Source: Candidatus Rhodoferax odensensis (lineage in GTDB: Bacteria > Pseudomonadota > Gammaproteobacteria > Burkholderiales > Burkholderiaceae_C). Taken from it: DNA of 25,578 bases. The stretch covers positions 1-25,578 of the forward strand of contig JADKDJ010000037.1 in the NCBI GenBank assembly GCA_016718405.1, given 5' to 3'. Shown here piece by piece: positions 7,940 to 16,716 of the stretch. The position numbers and the translations under genes were made by a program. The notes under the pieces were generated by a model, which worked only from the letters and a program-made list of their open reading frames with translations, was not told where the DNA came from and did not search any database. The number at the start of each line of letters is the position of its first letter. Position 1 is the stretch's first letter.

Positions 7940-9031
7940 ATGATCGAACTCTCTTTTGAAAATTTGCGCTGCCTCGGTTTGAGCCCCCTGATGGCGCAGA
8001 CCCTGGCCGCGTGTGAAGAACCGGGCGAACGCGCCTACCGCTGGGCCCGTGTCACCGCCGTGCACCGCGAAACGCTTGATGTGCACGATGGTGTGCAACA
8101 AGCCGCAGCCCGCGCCCTGGCGCGGCTGACCCGTGAACTACTGGAGCACGGCAGCGCGCTGGCGGTGGGTGACTGGGTGCTGTGCCATGACGACGAACAC
8201 GGACAGAGCTGGGTCACGCTGCGTGCGCCGCCGTTGACGCACATCGTTCGCCGTGATGCCGATGGCAGCCGCCACTCCGTGGTCAGCAACGTCGACACTG
8301 CCCTGTTGGTGATGGGGTTGGACCTGGACTTCAACCTGCAGCGCCTGGAGCGCTACCTGGCGTTGGTGGGCAGCAGTGGCGTGTTGCCCGTGGTGGTGCT
8401 GACCAAGGCCGACATCGCGGAGTTGTCCGCACCGGATGCGGTGTCCGCGCGCGTGCAGGCGCTGCGTCAACGCGTTGGCAATTCGGTCGATGTGCTGGCG
8501 CTGGATGCACGCAGCCCGGCGGCCGTGGACGCTTTGCGCGCCTACCTTGGCCCCGGCCAAACCGTGGTGCTGCTGGGCTCGTCGGGTGCCGGCAAGAGCA
8601 CCCTGACCAACACGCTGGCCGGCCACGCCATTCAGGACACCGGCGCGGTGCGCGAGCATGACAGCCGTGGCAAACACACCACCACGGCCCGCTCACTGCA
8701 CCGCCTACCCAGCGGGGCTTGTGTCATCGACACGCCGGGTGTGCGCACGCTGCGACCGGATGTGGATGGGCAGACTTTGGGCCAACTATTTGGCGACGTC
8801 GCTTCGTTGTCGGGGGAGTGCCGTTTCCGCAATTGCCAACATGGCGACGAGCCTGGCTGCGCGGTGCGCGCCCAGGTGCCGCCCGAGCGCTTGCGCAACT
8901 ACCACAAGCTATTGCGCGAAAGCCGTCGCGACACCCTGACGGCCTTGGACCGACAGCGGCAGTTGTCCGAGTGGAAGGCGCGGGGAAGGGCTGGGCGGCA
9001 ACGCGTGGAGATGAAGCGGGGTGATGGGTAG
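7940..9031 (+). CDS. rsgA: ribosome small-subunit-dependent GTPase A
   Basis: RsgA (YjeQ) is a circularly permuted GTPase that helps mature the 30S subunit and is activated by it. In the 363-residue protein an N-terminal OB-fold region (about 30-115, with VGDWVLC) precedes the GTPase motifs in permuted order: G4 LTKAD at about 154-158, G1 GSSGAGKST at 213-221, the G2 region RGKHTTT at 244-249, and G3 DTPG at 264-267. A C-terminal zinc site follows with Cys294, Cys299, His301 and Cys307 (CRFRNCQHGDEPGC). The start is placed at the ATG at 7940, because the open frame upstream of it (to 7739) is Arg/Gln-rich, unlike the family, and lies in the leader region. The C-terminal basic tail (KARGRAGRQRVEMKRGDG) is common in this subfamily. 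It may be controlled by the leader upstream. Confidence 0.93.
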   Translation: MIELSFENLRCLGLSPLMAQTLAACEEPGERAYRWARVTAVHRETLDVHDGVQQAAARALARLTRELLEHGSALAVGDWVLCHDDEHGQSWVTLRAPPLTHIVRRDADGSRHSVVSNVDTALLVMGLDLDFNLQRLERYLALVGSSGVLPVVVLTKADIAELSAPDAVSARVQALRQRVGNSVDVLALDARSPAAVDALRAYLGPGQTVVLLGSSGAGKSTLTNTLAGHAIQDTGAVREHDSRGKHTTTARSLHRLPSGACVIDTPGVRTLRPDVDGQTLGQLFGDVASLSGECRFRNCQHGDEPGCAVRAQVPPERLRNYHKLLRESRRDTLTALDRQRQLSEWKARGRAGRQRVEMKRGDG

Positions 9032-9055
9032 GAGATAGTGGCACGGGTGGCCCTT

Positions 9056-9079
9056 TTGGATGCCTGCGCGGGCGTCCAA
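9056..9079. other. inverted repeat after rsgA
   Basis: TTGGATGCC and GGCGTCCAA pair over nine positions (one G-T) around a short GC loop, 25 bases after the rsgA stop. It is a candidate transcript-end hairpin but has no T-run on the plus strand, so a factor-dependent or mRNA-stabilising role is more likely than intrinsic termination. Confidence 0.35.
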
Positions 9080-9532
9080 GAGAGGCGCTCATGGCGCTGA
9101 ATGTTGAGTCCAAATGTATCCCGCGCCAAGAACGCACCCAGGCTCGGAGATTTCATGCAAGCATGCAGGCGCGCGCGCCGGGCGTCCGTGCCGACTGGCC
9201 TGCGCGCCCGAGGGCGGGGCGTTTGTGGCGCGGCACGACTTGCGTGAACACCGTGGACGGCGTCTCGCCTCTGTTGCCGCCGCGAATTGGCTCCGGCCAA
9301 CCGGCACAGCCACCCGGCGCGCTGGCGGGGGTCGTTAGTGGGCAAGCGGAAATCGCGAAGCTGGGAGTGTCCTGGATATGCGGCTTGCTGGCCGTAAATG
9401 GCTTGGCAGGCGCATGGTTGCTTGGTTCTGAGGCGACACTGTCGTGCTGGGCATTCACCATCTGCTGCTGTGGCGAAGCGCAACTCAGGTCATTGCTTGC
9501 TTTGCCGGACAGTATCGACCAAGGGCTGATTC
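9080..9532. other. about 450 bases without a recognisable gene
   Basis: Frames are open for long stretches on both strands because of GC content, but none of the translations looks like protein (Arg/Ala/Gly-rich, no domain signature). It may hold the remains of a lost gene: the frame ending near 9540 gives a locally protein-like LLALPDSIDQGLIHDQ. No promoter, tRNA or repeat array was recognised. Confidence 0.4.
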
Positions 9533-9640
9533 ATGACCAAAAAACCAACTTCAAGGTTTACTTCAGATGGCAAGGTACTGACGGACACCAACGTTGGGGC
9601 CGTGGTGGTAGCGCTTGGAAGCGCTCATGCCTGGCGGTGA
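9533..9640 (+). CDS. small hypothetical ORF (35 residues)
   Basis: ATG at 9533 opens a 35-residue frame (MTKKPTSRFTSDGKVLTD at the start, ending AHAWR). AAGGG at 9521-9525 stands seven bases before it, a fair ribosome binding site. The N-terminus is polar and Lys/Thr/Ser-rich, unlike shadow frames here, and the second half is a short hydrophobic stretch (VGAVVVALGSA). A perfect inverted repeat AGCGCTT-gg-AAGCGCT (9610-9625) lies inside its 3' end. It could be a remnant of a longer gene or a chance ORF. It ends five bases before the convergent DUF4124 gene stop. Confidence 0.25.
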   Translation: MTKKPTSRFTSDGKVLTDTNVGAVVVALGSAHAWR

Positions 9641-9645
9641 TTTCC

Positions 9646-10272
9646 CTAAAACTTGATCCCCGCCGGATTGGCGTTGGGGTCGGGGCGATCCACCGGTGCA
9701 GGAGCCGGTCGCTTCGGTTCTTCGGCCTTGGTGGCGACGGGGGCGGGTGGTGGCGCCAAGGGCGTGGCGGCAGCATTGCGGTAGTTGCGCGGCAACAGCG
9801 ATGTCGCGGGATAACCAGCCGCTGTCAGGTACTGCTCCCATTCGCTTGGGGTCAGACCCTTGAGGCGTTGGACACCGATGGTCAGGAACGGAAGTGACAG
9901 ATCGCCGCTAATACGTTTGAACGCCTCGCCATCTTCGGCGGTGTTGACGGTGCGTTCAACGAATGGCACGCCGCGGTTGGTCAAAAGCTCGCGGCCGCTG
10001 GCGCAGGGAGCGCAGTCTGTGGCGGTGTAGAGCGTTACCGGGTACTTGCTCACGGCTTGGCGCAACTCAAGCGGCAGGCCGCTTGGAGCCGCACTGACCG
10101 GCTTGCCGCCGGAGGTGGCAGTGGCTTTCTCCGCGGGGGCGGGTGGCTGGTCCGTGAACCGCACGCGGCCATCGGGGTCAACCACGCGGTACACGGTCTG
10201 AGCCTGTGCGGCTGTCATTGCCAGCAAAGCGCCGGACATCGCGACGGCCAGCCGATGTGTGAAGATCTTCAT
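9646..10272 (-). CDS. secreted DUF4124 protein with glutaredoxin-like domain
   Basis: A 208-residue exported protein. A signal peptide (MKIFTHRLAVAMSGALLAMTAAQA) is followed by a DUF4124 module, TVYRVVDPDGRVRFTDQPP, typical of periplasmic proteins in beta- and gammaproteobacteria. After a linker, residues about 79-155 resemble a glutaredoxin/thioredoxin fold: VTLYTATDCAPCASGRELLTNRGVPFVERTV with a CAPC motif, and later LPFLTIGVQRLKGLTPSEWEQYL, where the Leu-Pro replaces the usual cis-Pro position and G-x(8)-W is as in NrdH/GrxC-like proteins. A Pro/Ala-rich C-terminal tail follows. A thiol-disulphide role in the periplasm is a reasonable inference. It lies 56 bases after the prlC stop on the same strand. 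Confidence 0.83.
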   Translation of the reverse strand: MKIFTHRLAVAMSGALLAMTAAQAQTVYRVVDPDGRVRFTDQPPAPAEKATATSGGKPVSAAPSGLPLELRQAVSKYPVTLYTATDCAPCASGRELLTNRGVPFVERTVNTAEDGEAFKRISGDLSLPFLTIGVQRLKGLTPSEWEQYLTAAGYPATSLLPRNYRNAAATPLAPPPAPVATKAEEPKRPAPAPVDRPDPNANPAGIKF

Positions 10273-10328
10273 GTCATGTCCCCTGATAAAGGTGAGAGCT
10301 GCCCGACGGCATTGCAGGCCGGCGTCGC

Positions 10329-12362
10329 CTACGTCATGCCCTGATGTCGTAGCAAGGCATCGAGTCGCGGTTCTCGTCCGCGAAATGCCTTGAACGACTC
10401 GATTGCCGGCCGGCTGCCCCCGGCTTCGAGAATGGCTTGTCGGTATTTTCTACCGGTTTCGACGTTTGGCAAGCCGTTTGGCCCCACCGTTTCTTCGAAC
10501 GCTGCATAGGCGTCAGCGCTGAGCACCTCGGCCCATTTGTAACTGTAGTAGCCCGCCGCATAGCCGCCCGCGAAGATGTGGCTGAAGGTGTGCGCGGTGC
10601 GGCTCCAGTCTGGCGGCTGCAGAACGGCCACTTCGTCGCGCACTTGCTGCAGCAGCGGCGCGATGTCCTGCGCTGGATCGTGCGCGGTGTGCAACAGCAT
10701 GTCGAACAGGGCGAACTCGATCTGGCGCAGCGTCTGCATGCCGGCCTGGAAGTTCTTAGCTGCCAGCATCTTGTCGAACAACCCGCGCGGCAACACTGCG
10801 CCGGTGTCGACGTGGGCCGACATGTGTTTGATCACATCCCACTCCCAGCAAAAGTTCTCCATGAACTGGCTGGGGAGCTCCACCGCGTCCCACTCGACAC
10901 CACTGATACCTGAGACGTCGCGCTCGTTGATCTGCGTCAGCAAGTGGTGCAGGCCGTGGCCGAACTCATGAAACAGGGTGGTCACATCGTCGTGGGTGAG
11001 CAGCGCAGGCCTACCGTCCACGCCTTCGGCGAAGTTGCACACCAGGTGCGCCACCGGAGTTTGCAACTGGCCGGTATCGGGGCGTAGCCAGCGCGCACGC
11101 ACGTCGTCCATCCAGGCGCCGCCGCGCTTGCCAGCACGCGCACCAGGGTCGAGGTAGAACTGGCCGATCAGCTGCTTGTCGCGCTCAATGCGGTAGAAAC
11201 TCACGCCAGGGTGCCAGACCGGTGCGGTATCCGGGTGGATGGCTACTTCGAACAGGGTCTCGACAATCTTGAACAGACCGCTCAGAACCTTGGGTGCGGT
11301 GAAGTACTGCTTGACCTCCTGCTCGCTGAAGGCGTAACGCGCTTCCTTGAGCTTCTCGCTGATGTAGGGCCAGTCCCACGCTTGCGGATCGGGTAGATTC
11401 AGGTGTGCGCTGGCATAGGCGCGCAGGTCGGCAATGTCTTGCTCGGCAAATGGTCGGGCTTTGGCAGCGAGCTCGCGCAGAAAGTCGATCACCTGCTGCG
11501 GTGAGTCGGCCATCTTGGGAACCAGCGACACCGTGCCGAAGTTGGGATAGTTGAGCAGACTGGCTTCTTCTAGTCGCAACGCCAGCAACTCCTGGATCAA
11601 GGCGCTGTTGTCAAACTTGCTCAGGTCGGCGCCGGCTTGGTCCGAGGCGCGGGTGACATAGGCACGGTACAGGGTTTGGCGCAGCGCGCTGCTGTGGGCA
11701 AACTGCATCACCGGCAGGTAGCAGGGCATCTTCAGCGTCAGCTTGTAGCCATCCTTGCCCTCGGCCTGTGCGGCGTTGCGAGCCGTCTGCTGCACGTCAA
11801 GGGGGATGCCGTCGACCTCGTCTGACGAGGCGTAGTAGGCGAACGCGTCGGTGGCATCGAGCGCGTTCTCACTGAACTTCTGGCCCAGTTCGGCGGCGCG
11901 TTCCTGGATTTCGGCAAAGCGCGCCCTGGCCGTGCCGGTGAGCTCGGCGCCGCCCAACACAAAGTTGCGCAGGGCGTTGCGATGGGCCTGACGCTGTTCG
12001 GCGTTGAGGGTGTCAGGGTCGATCGCCTTGTACTTGGCATACAGGCGCTCGTCAGCGCCCAGTCGAGTGGTGAACTCGGTGACCTTGGGCAGGGCTTCGT
12101 TGTAGGCGGCGCGCAGCTCGGCCGTGTCGGCTACCGCGTTAAGGTGGTTGACCGTGCCCCAGGCACGGCTCAGGCGCTCCGTGCTGACATCGAGCACGCG
12201 CGCAATATCGGTCCAACGGGCAGGAAAGTCTGGCCGCGTCACGGCTTCGAGCGCCTGGTTGGCGTTTTGAAGCAGGATGTCGATCGCTGGCGCCACCTGA
12301 TCGGGCTCAATCTCGTTGAATCGCGGCAGGTCGTGGAAGTCGAGCAGGGGATTGGTGGTCAT
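10329..12362 (-). CDS. prlC: oligopeptidase A, M3-family zinc metallopeptidase
   Basis: A 677-residue cytosolic M3 (thimet-type) peptidase like E. coli OpdA/PrlC, which degrades small peptides including cleaved signal peptides. The zinc motif LFHEFGHGLHHLL has His465, Glu466 and His469, with the third ligand Glu in VELPSQFMENFCWEWD about 30 residues later. Other family blocks are seen: FAYYASSDEVDGIP, FYLDPGARAGKRGGAWM, CNFAEG near 442, and FAGGYAAGYYSYKWAEVLSADA near the C-terminus. Length is normal and the frame is intact. I chose the ATG at 12362 (MTTNPLLDFHDLP); a TTG nine codons upstream is possible but less likely. There is no clear ribosome binding site. The gene is 76 bases downstream of folD on the same strand, an arrangement that suggests co-transcription. 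Confidence 0.95.
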   Translation of the reverse strand: MTTNPLLDFHDLPRFNEIEPDQVAPAIDILLQNANQALEAVTRPDFPARWTDIARVLDVSTERLSRAWGTVNHLNAVADTAELRAAYNEALPKVTEFTTRLGADERLYAKYKAIDPDTLNAEQRQAHRNALRNFVLGGAELTGTARARFAEIQERAAELGQKFSENALDATDAFAYYASSDEVDGIPLDVQQTARNAAQAEGKDGYKLTLKMPCYLPVMQFAHSSALRQTLYRAYVTRASDQAGADLSKFDNSALIQELLALRLEEASLLNYPNFGTVSLVPKMADSPQQVIDFLRELAAKARPFAEQDIADLRAYASAHLNLPDPQAWDWPYISEKLKEARYAFSEQEVKQYFTAPKVLSGLFKIVETLFEVAIHPDTAPVWHPGVSFYRIERDKQLIGQFYLDPGARAGKRGGAWMDDVRARWLRPDTGQLQTPVAHLVCNFAEGVDGRPALLTHDDVTTLFHEFGHGLHHLLTQINERDVSGISGVEWDAVELPSQFMENFCWEWDVIKHMSAHVDTGAVLPRGLFDKMLAAKNFQAGMQTLRQIEFALFDMLLHTAHDPAQDIAPLLQQVRDEVAVLQPPDWSRTAHTFSHIFAGGYAAGYYSYKWAEVLSADAYAAFEETVGPNGLPNVETGRKYRQAILEAGGSRPAIESFKAFRGREPRLDALLRHQGMT

Positions 12363-12438
12363 GGAATCGGGTGTCGTCGTGTTCGGCAAAGGCGTGAGTG
12401 TTGGTGCTGCCAGGCAATTGGGGGTGAAATCGGGCCGA

Positions 12439-13302
12439 TCAAGCAGCGGCGCGTTCGGCCGCCTCCAACGTGTTGACCAGCAGCATGGTGATGGTCATCG
12501 GGCCGACGCCACCAGGCACTGGGGTAATGTGGCTGGCGACGGGTTGCACACCGGCAAAATCGACATCGCCACACAGCTTGCCTTCTGGCGTGCGGTTCAT
12601 GCCCACGTCGATCACCACCGCACCGGGCTTGACCATGTCGGCGGTCAGCACGTTGCGCTTGCCGACGGCAGCCACAATCACGTCCGCCTGGCGCGTGTGG
12701 TACGCGATGTCGGCGGTAGCGCTGTGGCAGACAGTGACCGTGGCATTGGCTTGCAGCAACAGCAAGGCCATGGGTTTGCCCACGGTATTGCTGCGCCCGA
12801 TGACCACGGCGTGTTTGCCGCGCAAGTCGGTGCCCGTGCTTTCGATCAGCTTCATGCAGCCGTAGGGTGTGCAGGGCCGAAAACCCGGCTGACCGGTCAT
12901 CAGTTCACCAGCGCTCAGGGTGGCGTAGCCATCGACATCCTTGGCGGTCGAAATGGCCTCGATCACCTTGTGCGGGTTGATGTGCTTGGGCAGCGGCATC
13001 TGTACCAGAATGCCGTGCACGGTCGGATCGGCATTGAGGGCGCTGATGCGCTCGAGCAGATCGGCCTCGGGCAGGGTGGCCTCGTACTTTTCGAATATGG
13101 ACCTGATGCCGGTGTCGGCGCAGGCCTTCACTTTGTTGCGCACATAAACAGCGCTGGCCGGATCGTCGCCGACCAGAATCACTGCAAGTCCCGGCGTGGC
13201 GCCGCGCGCGCGCAGCGCCTGCACCCGAGTGGCCACATCGGTGCGCAGTTTGCTAGACAGGGCAACGCCGTCAATGAGACGGCCATAGGTTGGTTGGGTC
13301 AT
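12439..13302 (-). CDS. folD: bifunctional methylenetetrahydrofolate dehydrogenase/cyclohydrolase
   Basis: FolD converts 5,10-methylene-THF to 10-formyl-THF in two steps, supplying one-carbon units for purines and formyl-Met. The 287-residue protein is full length. The catalytic YVRNKVKAC block has Tyr53 and Lys57, followed by VQMPLPKHI (about 100-108) and KDVDGY (121-126, conserved Asp). The NADP-binding half has IGRSNTVGKPMA (about 168-179) and DVGMN, and the signature TPVPGGVGPMT lies near the C-terminus. The ATG at 13302 is clear; the space upstream (74 bases) contains the fixJ-like gene's terminator, so its own promoter must be very close or it depends on readthrough. Confidence 0.96.
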   Translation of the reverse strand: MTQPTYGRLIDGVALSSKLRTDVATRVQALRARGATPGLAVILVGDDPASAVYVRNKVKACADTGIRSIFEKYEATLPEADLLERISALNADPTVHGILVQMPLPKHINPHKVIEAISTAKDVDGYATLSAGELMTGQPGFRPCTPYGCMKLIESTGTDLRGKHAVVIGRSNTVGKPMALLLLQANATVTVCHSATADIAYHTRQADVIVAAVGKRNVLTADMVKPGAVVIDVGMNRTPEGKLCGDVDFAGVQPVASHITPVPGGVGPMTITMLLVNTLEAAERAAA

Positions 13303-13321
13303 GACTTTCTGCTCTCAATCG

Positions 13322-13352
13322 AAAACGCCCGCTGGCCAATGACCGGCGGGCG
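13322..13352 (-). terminator. intrinsic terminator after the response regulator gene
   Basis: On the minus strand a perfect 7-bp stem CGCCCGC/GCGGGCG (arms at 13346-13352 and 13326-13332), with a 13-base loop, is followed by TTTT. It lies between the response regulator stop (13377) and folD (start 13302), so it should separate the two-component pair from folD. Confidence 0.7.
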
Positions 13353-13376
13353 CAGCTTGCTATACGGCCAAACGCA

Positions 13377-14003
13377 TCAGGCTTTGGTGGCGGTTTGCCC
13401 CAGGGCGATCTTGAGCAGGTCCGCCACGGTGTTGGCACTGAGCTTTTCCATGATGTTGGCGCGGTGCGCCTCCACCGTTTTGATGCTGATACCCAGGTCG
13501 TCGGCAATCTGCTTGTTCAAGCGCCCGGCAACAATGCGCTCCAGTACCTGGGCCTCGCGCAGGGTCAGTCTGGCCATCAGGGCATCGCGGCTGGCGGCGC
13601 TTTGATGCTCGGCGAAGGCGCCCTTGGCGTGATCAAGCATGCGCTCGACCAGGGCCACCAACTGCTCTTCCTTGAAGGGTTTCTGGATGAAGTCCATCGC
13701 GCCCTTCTTCATCGTGTCGACCGCCATCGGCACATCACCATGGCCAGTGATGAAGACGATGGGCAAGGGGCTGCGCGACTCGATCAGACGGTTTTGCAGT
13801 TCCAGACCGGTCATCCCGCCCATACGGATGTCGACGATCAGGCAAGCCACTTCGCGTGCGTCATAACGACCCAGAAAGGATTCGGCCGATTCAAAGCAGC
13901 GCACCCGGTAGTCCTTGCCCTCGAGCAACCATTGCAACGAGTCTCGCACTGCCTCGTCGTCGTCGACGACATAGACGGTGCCTTTCTTGGGTATCAAACT
14001 CAT
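13377..14003 (-). CDS. FixJ-family response regulator (receiver plus LuxR-type HTH)
   Basis: A 208-residue two-component regulator. The receiver (1-125) has the acidic pocket VVDDDEAVRDSL (Asp14-16), phospho-acceptor Asp58 in LIVDIRMGGMTG, Thr86 in FITGHGD and Lys108 in QKPF. The VPMAVDTMKKGAMDFIQKPF segment is typical of FixJ/TodT-type regulators. A GerE/LuxR HTH follows (about 146-202): LTLREAQVLERIVAGRLNKQIADDL then GISIKTVEAHRANIMEKL. It is the cognate partner of the sensor kinase upstream: its ATG overlaps the kinase TGA in an ATGA four-base overlap, implying translational coupling. Its DNA target is unknown; the closest candidate is the divergent aceE operon. Confidence 0.93.
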   Translation of the reverse strand: MSLIPKKGTVYVVDDDEAVRDSLQWLLEGKDYRVRCFESAESFLGRYDAREVACLIVDIRMGGMTGLELQNRLIESRSPLPIVFITGHGDVPMAVDTMKKGAMDFIQKPFKEEQLVALVERMLDHAKGAFAEHQSAASRDALMARLTLREAQVLERIVAGRLNKQIADDLGISIKTVEAHRANIMEKLSANTVADLLKIALGQTATKA

Positions 14004-16555
14004 GCTCTACCTTGTTGACTTGAAAGAACGCGCCGATCGACTTCCAACGAACTATCGGGCGCCGTCACGGGGATCCGGAAAAGAAAACAGCACCCCGTCA
14101 CTTCGGGCCCATTGTAGATGTTCTCGGCCTTGATGTGACCTTGATGGGATTCGACGATCGAGCGGCACAAGCTCAGTCCGATGCCCATGCCGTCTGACTT
14201 GGTGGAGTGAAACGCTTCGTAGAGGCGACCCATAACCTCAGGTGCCAGACCTTGTCCCGAATCCGTGACCGAGAACTCCACCAGCTGCTTGCCATCGATT
14301 TGCGTGGGGACCACGCGCAGCTCAACGCTGCGCCGGGCGGTGGGGCGCTGGGCCGCGTCGATCGACTCAGCGGCGTTTTTGAGCAGGTTCACCAATACCT
14401 GCTCGATCAGGATTGGGTCCACCATCAGCGTGGGCAAGCGCGCCGCCACGTAGTGGCGCAGCCGAACGTTGCGACGGCGCAGTTCGATCTCGGCCAGCTC
14501 CACCGCCTCTTCAACCATATTGCTGACCACCGAGACGCTGCGGTTGGGCTCGCTGCGTTTGACGAAGGAGCGAATGCGCTGAATGATCTGACCGGCCCGG
14601 TGCGCCTGCTTGGCGGTTTTTTCCAGCGCGCCGAGCAAGTCCTCCTCGCTGATCTGATGCGCTTTGATGCGTGACACCATGCCGTTGCAGTAGTTGTTGA
14701 TGGCGGTCAGCGGCTGGTTGAGCTCGTGCGCCACGCTGGAGGCCATCTCGCCCATGGTGATCAGGCGACTGGCGTTTTGAGCCCGTTCGGTTTGGGCCGC
14801 AGCCTGTTCCTCGGCGTGGCGTCGGGCGGTGATGTCGGTGGCAATCACCATTTGAGCCAGCCGCCCATCGACCCAGCTCAGGTAGCGCGTGCGTACCTCC
14901 AGCCACTTGTCGAGCTCGGTGAGGTAGATCTCGGCGCTTTCCGTTTCGGTGTCGGGCAGGGTTTCGGTGGGCAAGCCAGCGAATGCATCGACGTCATCAA
15001 GCGACTCGTCGCTGGGCGGTGCCATGGGTACGCCGGCCTGGGCCACCAATTGCAGATGCCCGCCTGTTTGCACGCCAAACCACAGGCGGTACAGTTTGTT
15101 GGCAAAGAGCAGTTCGTCGCTGCCCAGTGGCGCCACCGAGATCGACGCGTCCAGCGCTTCGAGCACGGTGGTGAACCGCTCGTACGAGGCTGAGAGTTGT
15201 TCGCGGATGCGATTGGGTTCGGTGATGTCCGTCATGGACGTCATCCAGCCGGTCTGCGCACCCTTGGCGTCAATCAGCGGTGATACATACAAGCGCGCGT
15301 CAAACAAGGTGCCGTCTCGACGTTTGATGCGCACCTGAATGCCGCCCAGGGGGATGCGGCCAGCCAGTTCGTCTTCCAGCCGCGCGTTCAGTGCCTCGCG
15401 GTCTTCGTCGGGCCAGTAGGGGAACGGCGCGGTTCGGCCGACCAACTCGGCCTCGCTGAGGCCGGTCATCTGGCAAAAACCAGCGTTGACGTAGGTGATG
15501 CGGCCCTGCAGGTCGAGTGCCCGCATGCCGGTCAGCATCGAGTTCTCCATCGCGCGACGAAAGTTGGTCTCGGACATCAGGTCTTTCTGTGCCTGCATGC
15601 GTCGACGGGTGTGCCGCCAGTTTGCCAGCAGCATCCAGGCGGTCATGGCGCTGAGTACGCCGACGAGCCAGAACAGGCCGCTGCCGATCACCCCCAGTGA
15701 TGTGCGATAGGCCTGCGCTCGAATCAACAGTCCGTTGCCGACCGGAGACACCGGCACTTCGTACTCGATGGGCGGGCTGGCCCACGGCAGTTGCATGAAG
15801 GTGGCCCGGTTCTTGGTCGGCATGGTGGCGCCCGCCAGCAGTGTGCCGTTGGCGTCGCGCAGCGACATCGCATGGCGCGCGGTCACCTCGGACGGGACGC
15901 CATACCGAAACAGACCATCGATCGAATACTCAGCCAGCAGGACGCCGGCAAAACGGGAACGGTAGGTCAGCGGAATGTGCAACTGCAGGGTGGCGGGCAC
16001 TTCGGCGTTGGCGACGGGTTGCGCGTAAATGGGTTGTTGCAGGTCGCGGGCCAGACCAAAGTTGTTCTGTATCTCGTCGGCCTTCAAGCGCGCGCCGGCT
16101 GAGGACAGTTGGACGATGCCCAGGCTGGCCGCGCTGTAGCTGACCCGGACGCGCTGTTGCGCATCAATCCAGCTCAGGCTTTGAAGTTCTGGATGCATGT
16201 TGATCAGGGACTCGGCTCGCGCGGGCAGATCGTCGGTATCGATTTCCTGGTTGGAAATGTCGCGCGCGATGCGCATCAGCTGTTCTTGTCGCTCCAGCAG
16301 GTGCAGGCGCAGACGTTGCTGGGTGTACTCGACGTCACGCTGCACGGCCTCCTGGTCGCGGTGGATCTCTTCGAGCCGCAGGTAAACAAATGACGCCGCA
16401 ATAGCGGTCAGGAACAACACCACCGATGCCAACGGCGCGAGCATGGCAAAGCGATCCTGACGGTGTGGCGACAGCCTGCGCCAGCGCGAGCGCAACGCCT
16501 CCAGTGCCGACACTTTGTGCGGCTCAGTCAGCGCGATGGGTTGGCTCAAGGGCAT
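14000..16555 (-). CDS. membrane PAS-domain sensor histidine kinase
   Basis: An 851-residue sensor kinase. One TM helix (about 37-58, LAPLASVVLFLTAIAASFVYL) is followed by a coiled stretch and an extracytoplasmic sensor region (about 60-285), then a second TM helix (about 287-312). In the cytoplasm lie a PAS/PAC pair (about 332-445, with YVNAGFCQMTGLSEAELVGR), a second PAS-like region (about 455-580), HisKA with His610 in SSVAHELNQPLTAINNY, and HATPase_c with Asn727 in NLLKNAAES, Asp765 in TDSGQGL and the GMGIGLSLC loop near 789. The plan resembles FixL/DctB-type kinases, but there is no heme-binding PAS signature that I can recognise. The ATG at 16555 (MPLSQPIALTEP) fits best; an open frame 48 codons longer runs into the aceE promoter region and is Arg-rich. 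Confidence 0.92.
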   Translation of the reverse strand: MPLSQPIALTEPHKVSALEALRSRWRRLSPHRQDRFAMLAPLASVVLFLTAIAASFVYLRLEEIHRDQEAVQRDVEYTQQRLRLHLLERQEQLMRIARDISNQEIDTDDLPARAESLINMHPELQSLSWIDAQQRVRVSYSAASLGIVQLSSAGARLKADEIQNNFGLARDLQQPIYAQPVANAEVPATLQLHIPLTYRSRFAGVLLAEYSIDGLFRYGVPSEVTARHAMSLRDANGTLLAGATMPTKNRATFMQLPWASPPIEYEVPVSPVGNGLLIRAQAYRTSLGVIGSGLFWLVGVLSAMTAWMLLANWRHTRRRMQAQKDLMSETNFRRAMENSMLTGMRALDLQGRITYVNAGFCQMTGLSEAELVGRTAPFPYWPDEDREALNARLEDELAGRIPLGGIQVRIKRRDGTLFDARLYVSPLIDAKGAQTGWMTSMTDITEPNRIREQLSASYERFTTVLEALDASISVAPLGSDELLFANKLYRLWFGVQTGGHLQLVAQAGVPMAPPSDESLDDVDAFAGLPTETLPDTETESAEIYLTELDKWLEVRTRYLSWVDGRLAQMVIATDITARRHAEEQAAAQTERAQNASRLITMGEMASSVAHELNQPLTAINNYCNGMVSRIKAHQISEEDLLGALEKTAKQAHRAGQIIQRIRSFVKRSEPNRSVSVVSNMVEEAVELAEIELRRRNVRLRHYVAARLPTLMVDPILIEQVLVNLLKNAAESIDAAQRPTARRSVELRVVPTQIDGKQLVEFSVTDSGQGLAPEVMGRLYEAFHSTKSDGMGIGLSLCRSIVESHQGHIKAENIYNGPEVTGCCFLFRIPVTAPDSSLEVDRRVLSSQQGRA

Positions 16556-16688
16556 CCCCGAAGTGTAGGGGACGGTTGCCAGCAATCGTCCGTCTGTCGC
16601 GCGCCTTGTCGCCGACGGTCGGTTTGTAGGATTAACCTTGAATATCACGATATAAAATATGAAAGCACATCTTGAAATTGTCCTTTTT

Positions 16689-16716
16689 TTGTGCGACACT
16701 AGAGTCTGTGTACTAA
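16689..16716 (+). promoter_or_regulatory. possible aceE promoter with imperfect operator palindrome
   Basis: The space between the kinase and aceE is AT-rich compared with the genes. An imperfect palindrome ACAC-T-AGA-G-TCT-GTGT lies at 16696-16711. It sits between a weak -35-like TTGTGC (16689-16694) and a -10-like TACTAA (16711-16716) with 16-base spacing, a position where a bound regulator would block or tune aceE. The promoter match is modest. An alternative -35, TTGAAA, lies at 16672-16677. Confidence 0.3.

Noticed and set aside
9091..9897. 268-codon plus-strand frame over the gap and the DUF4124 gene
   Set aside because: The second half is antisense to a clear exported protein, and the first half has no protein-like pattern.
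13395..14018. 207-codon plus-strand frame antisense to the response regulator
   Set aside because: A shadow frame; the receiver and HTH motifs on the minus strand are complete and have the expected catalytic residues.
16556..16699. 48-codon N-terminal extension of the sensor kinase
   Set aside because: It would extend into the promoter region of aceE, is basic and not family-like; the first TM helix follows naturally from the ATG at 16555.
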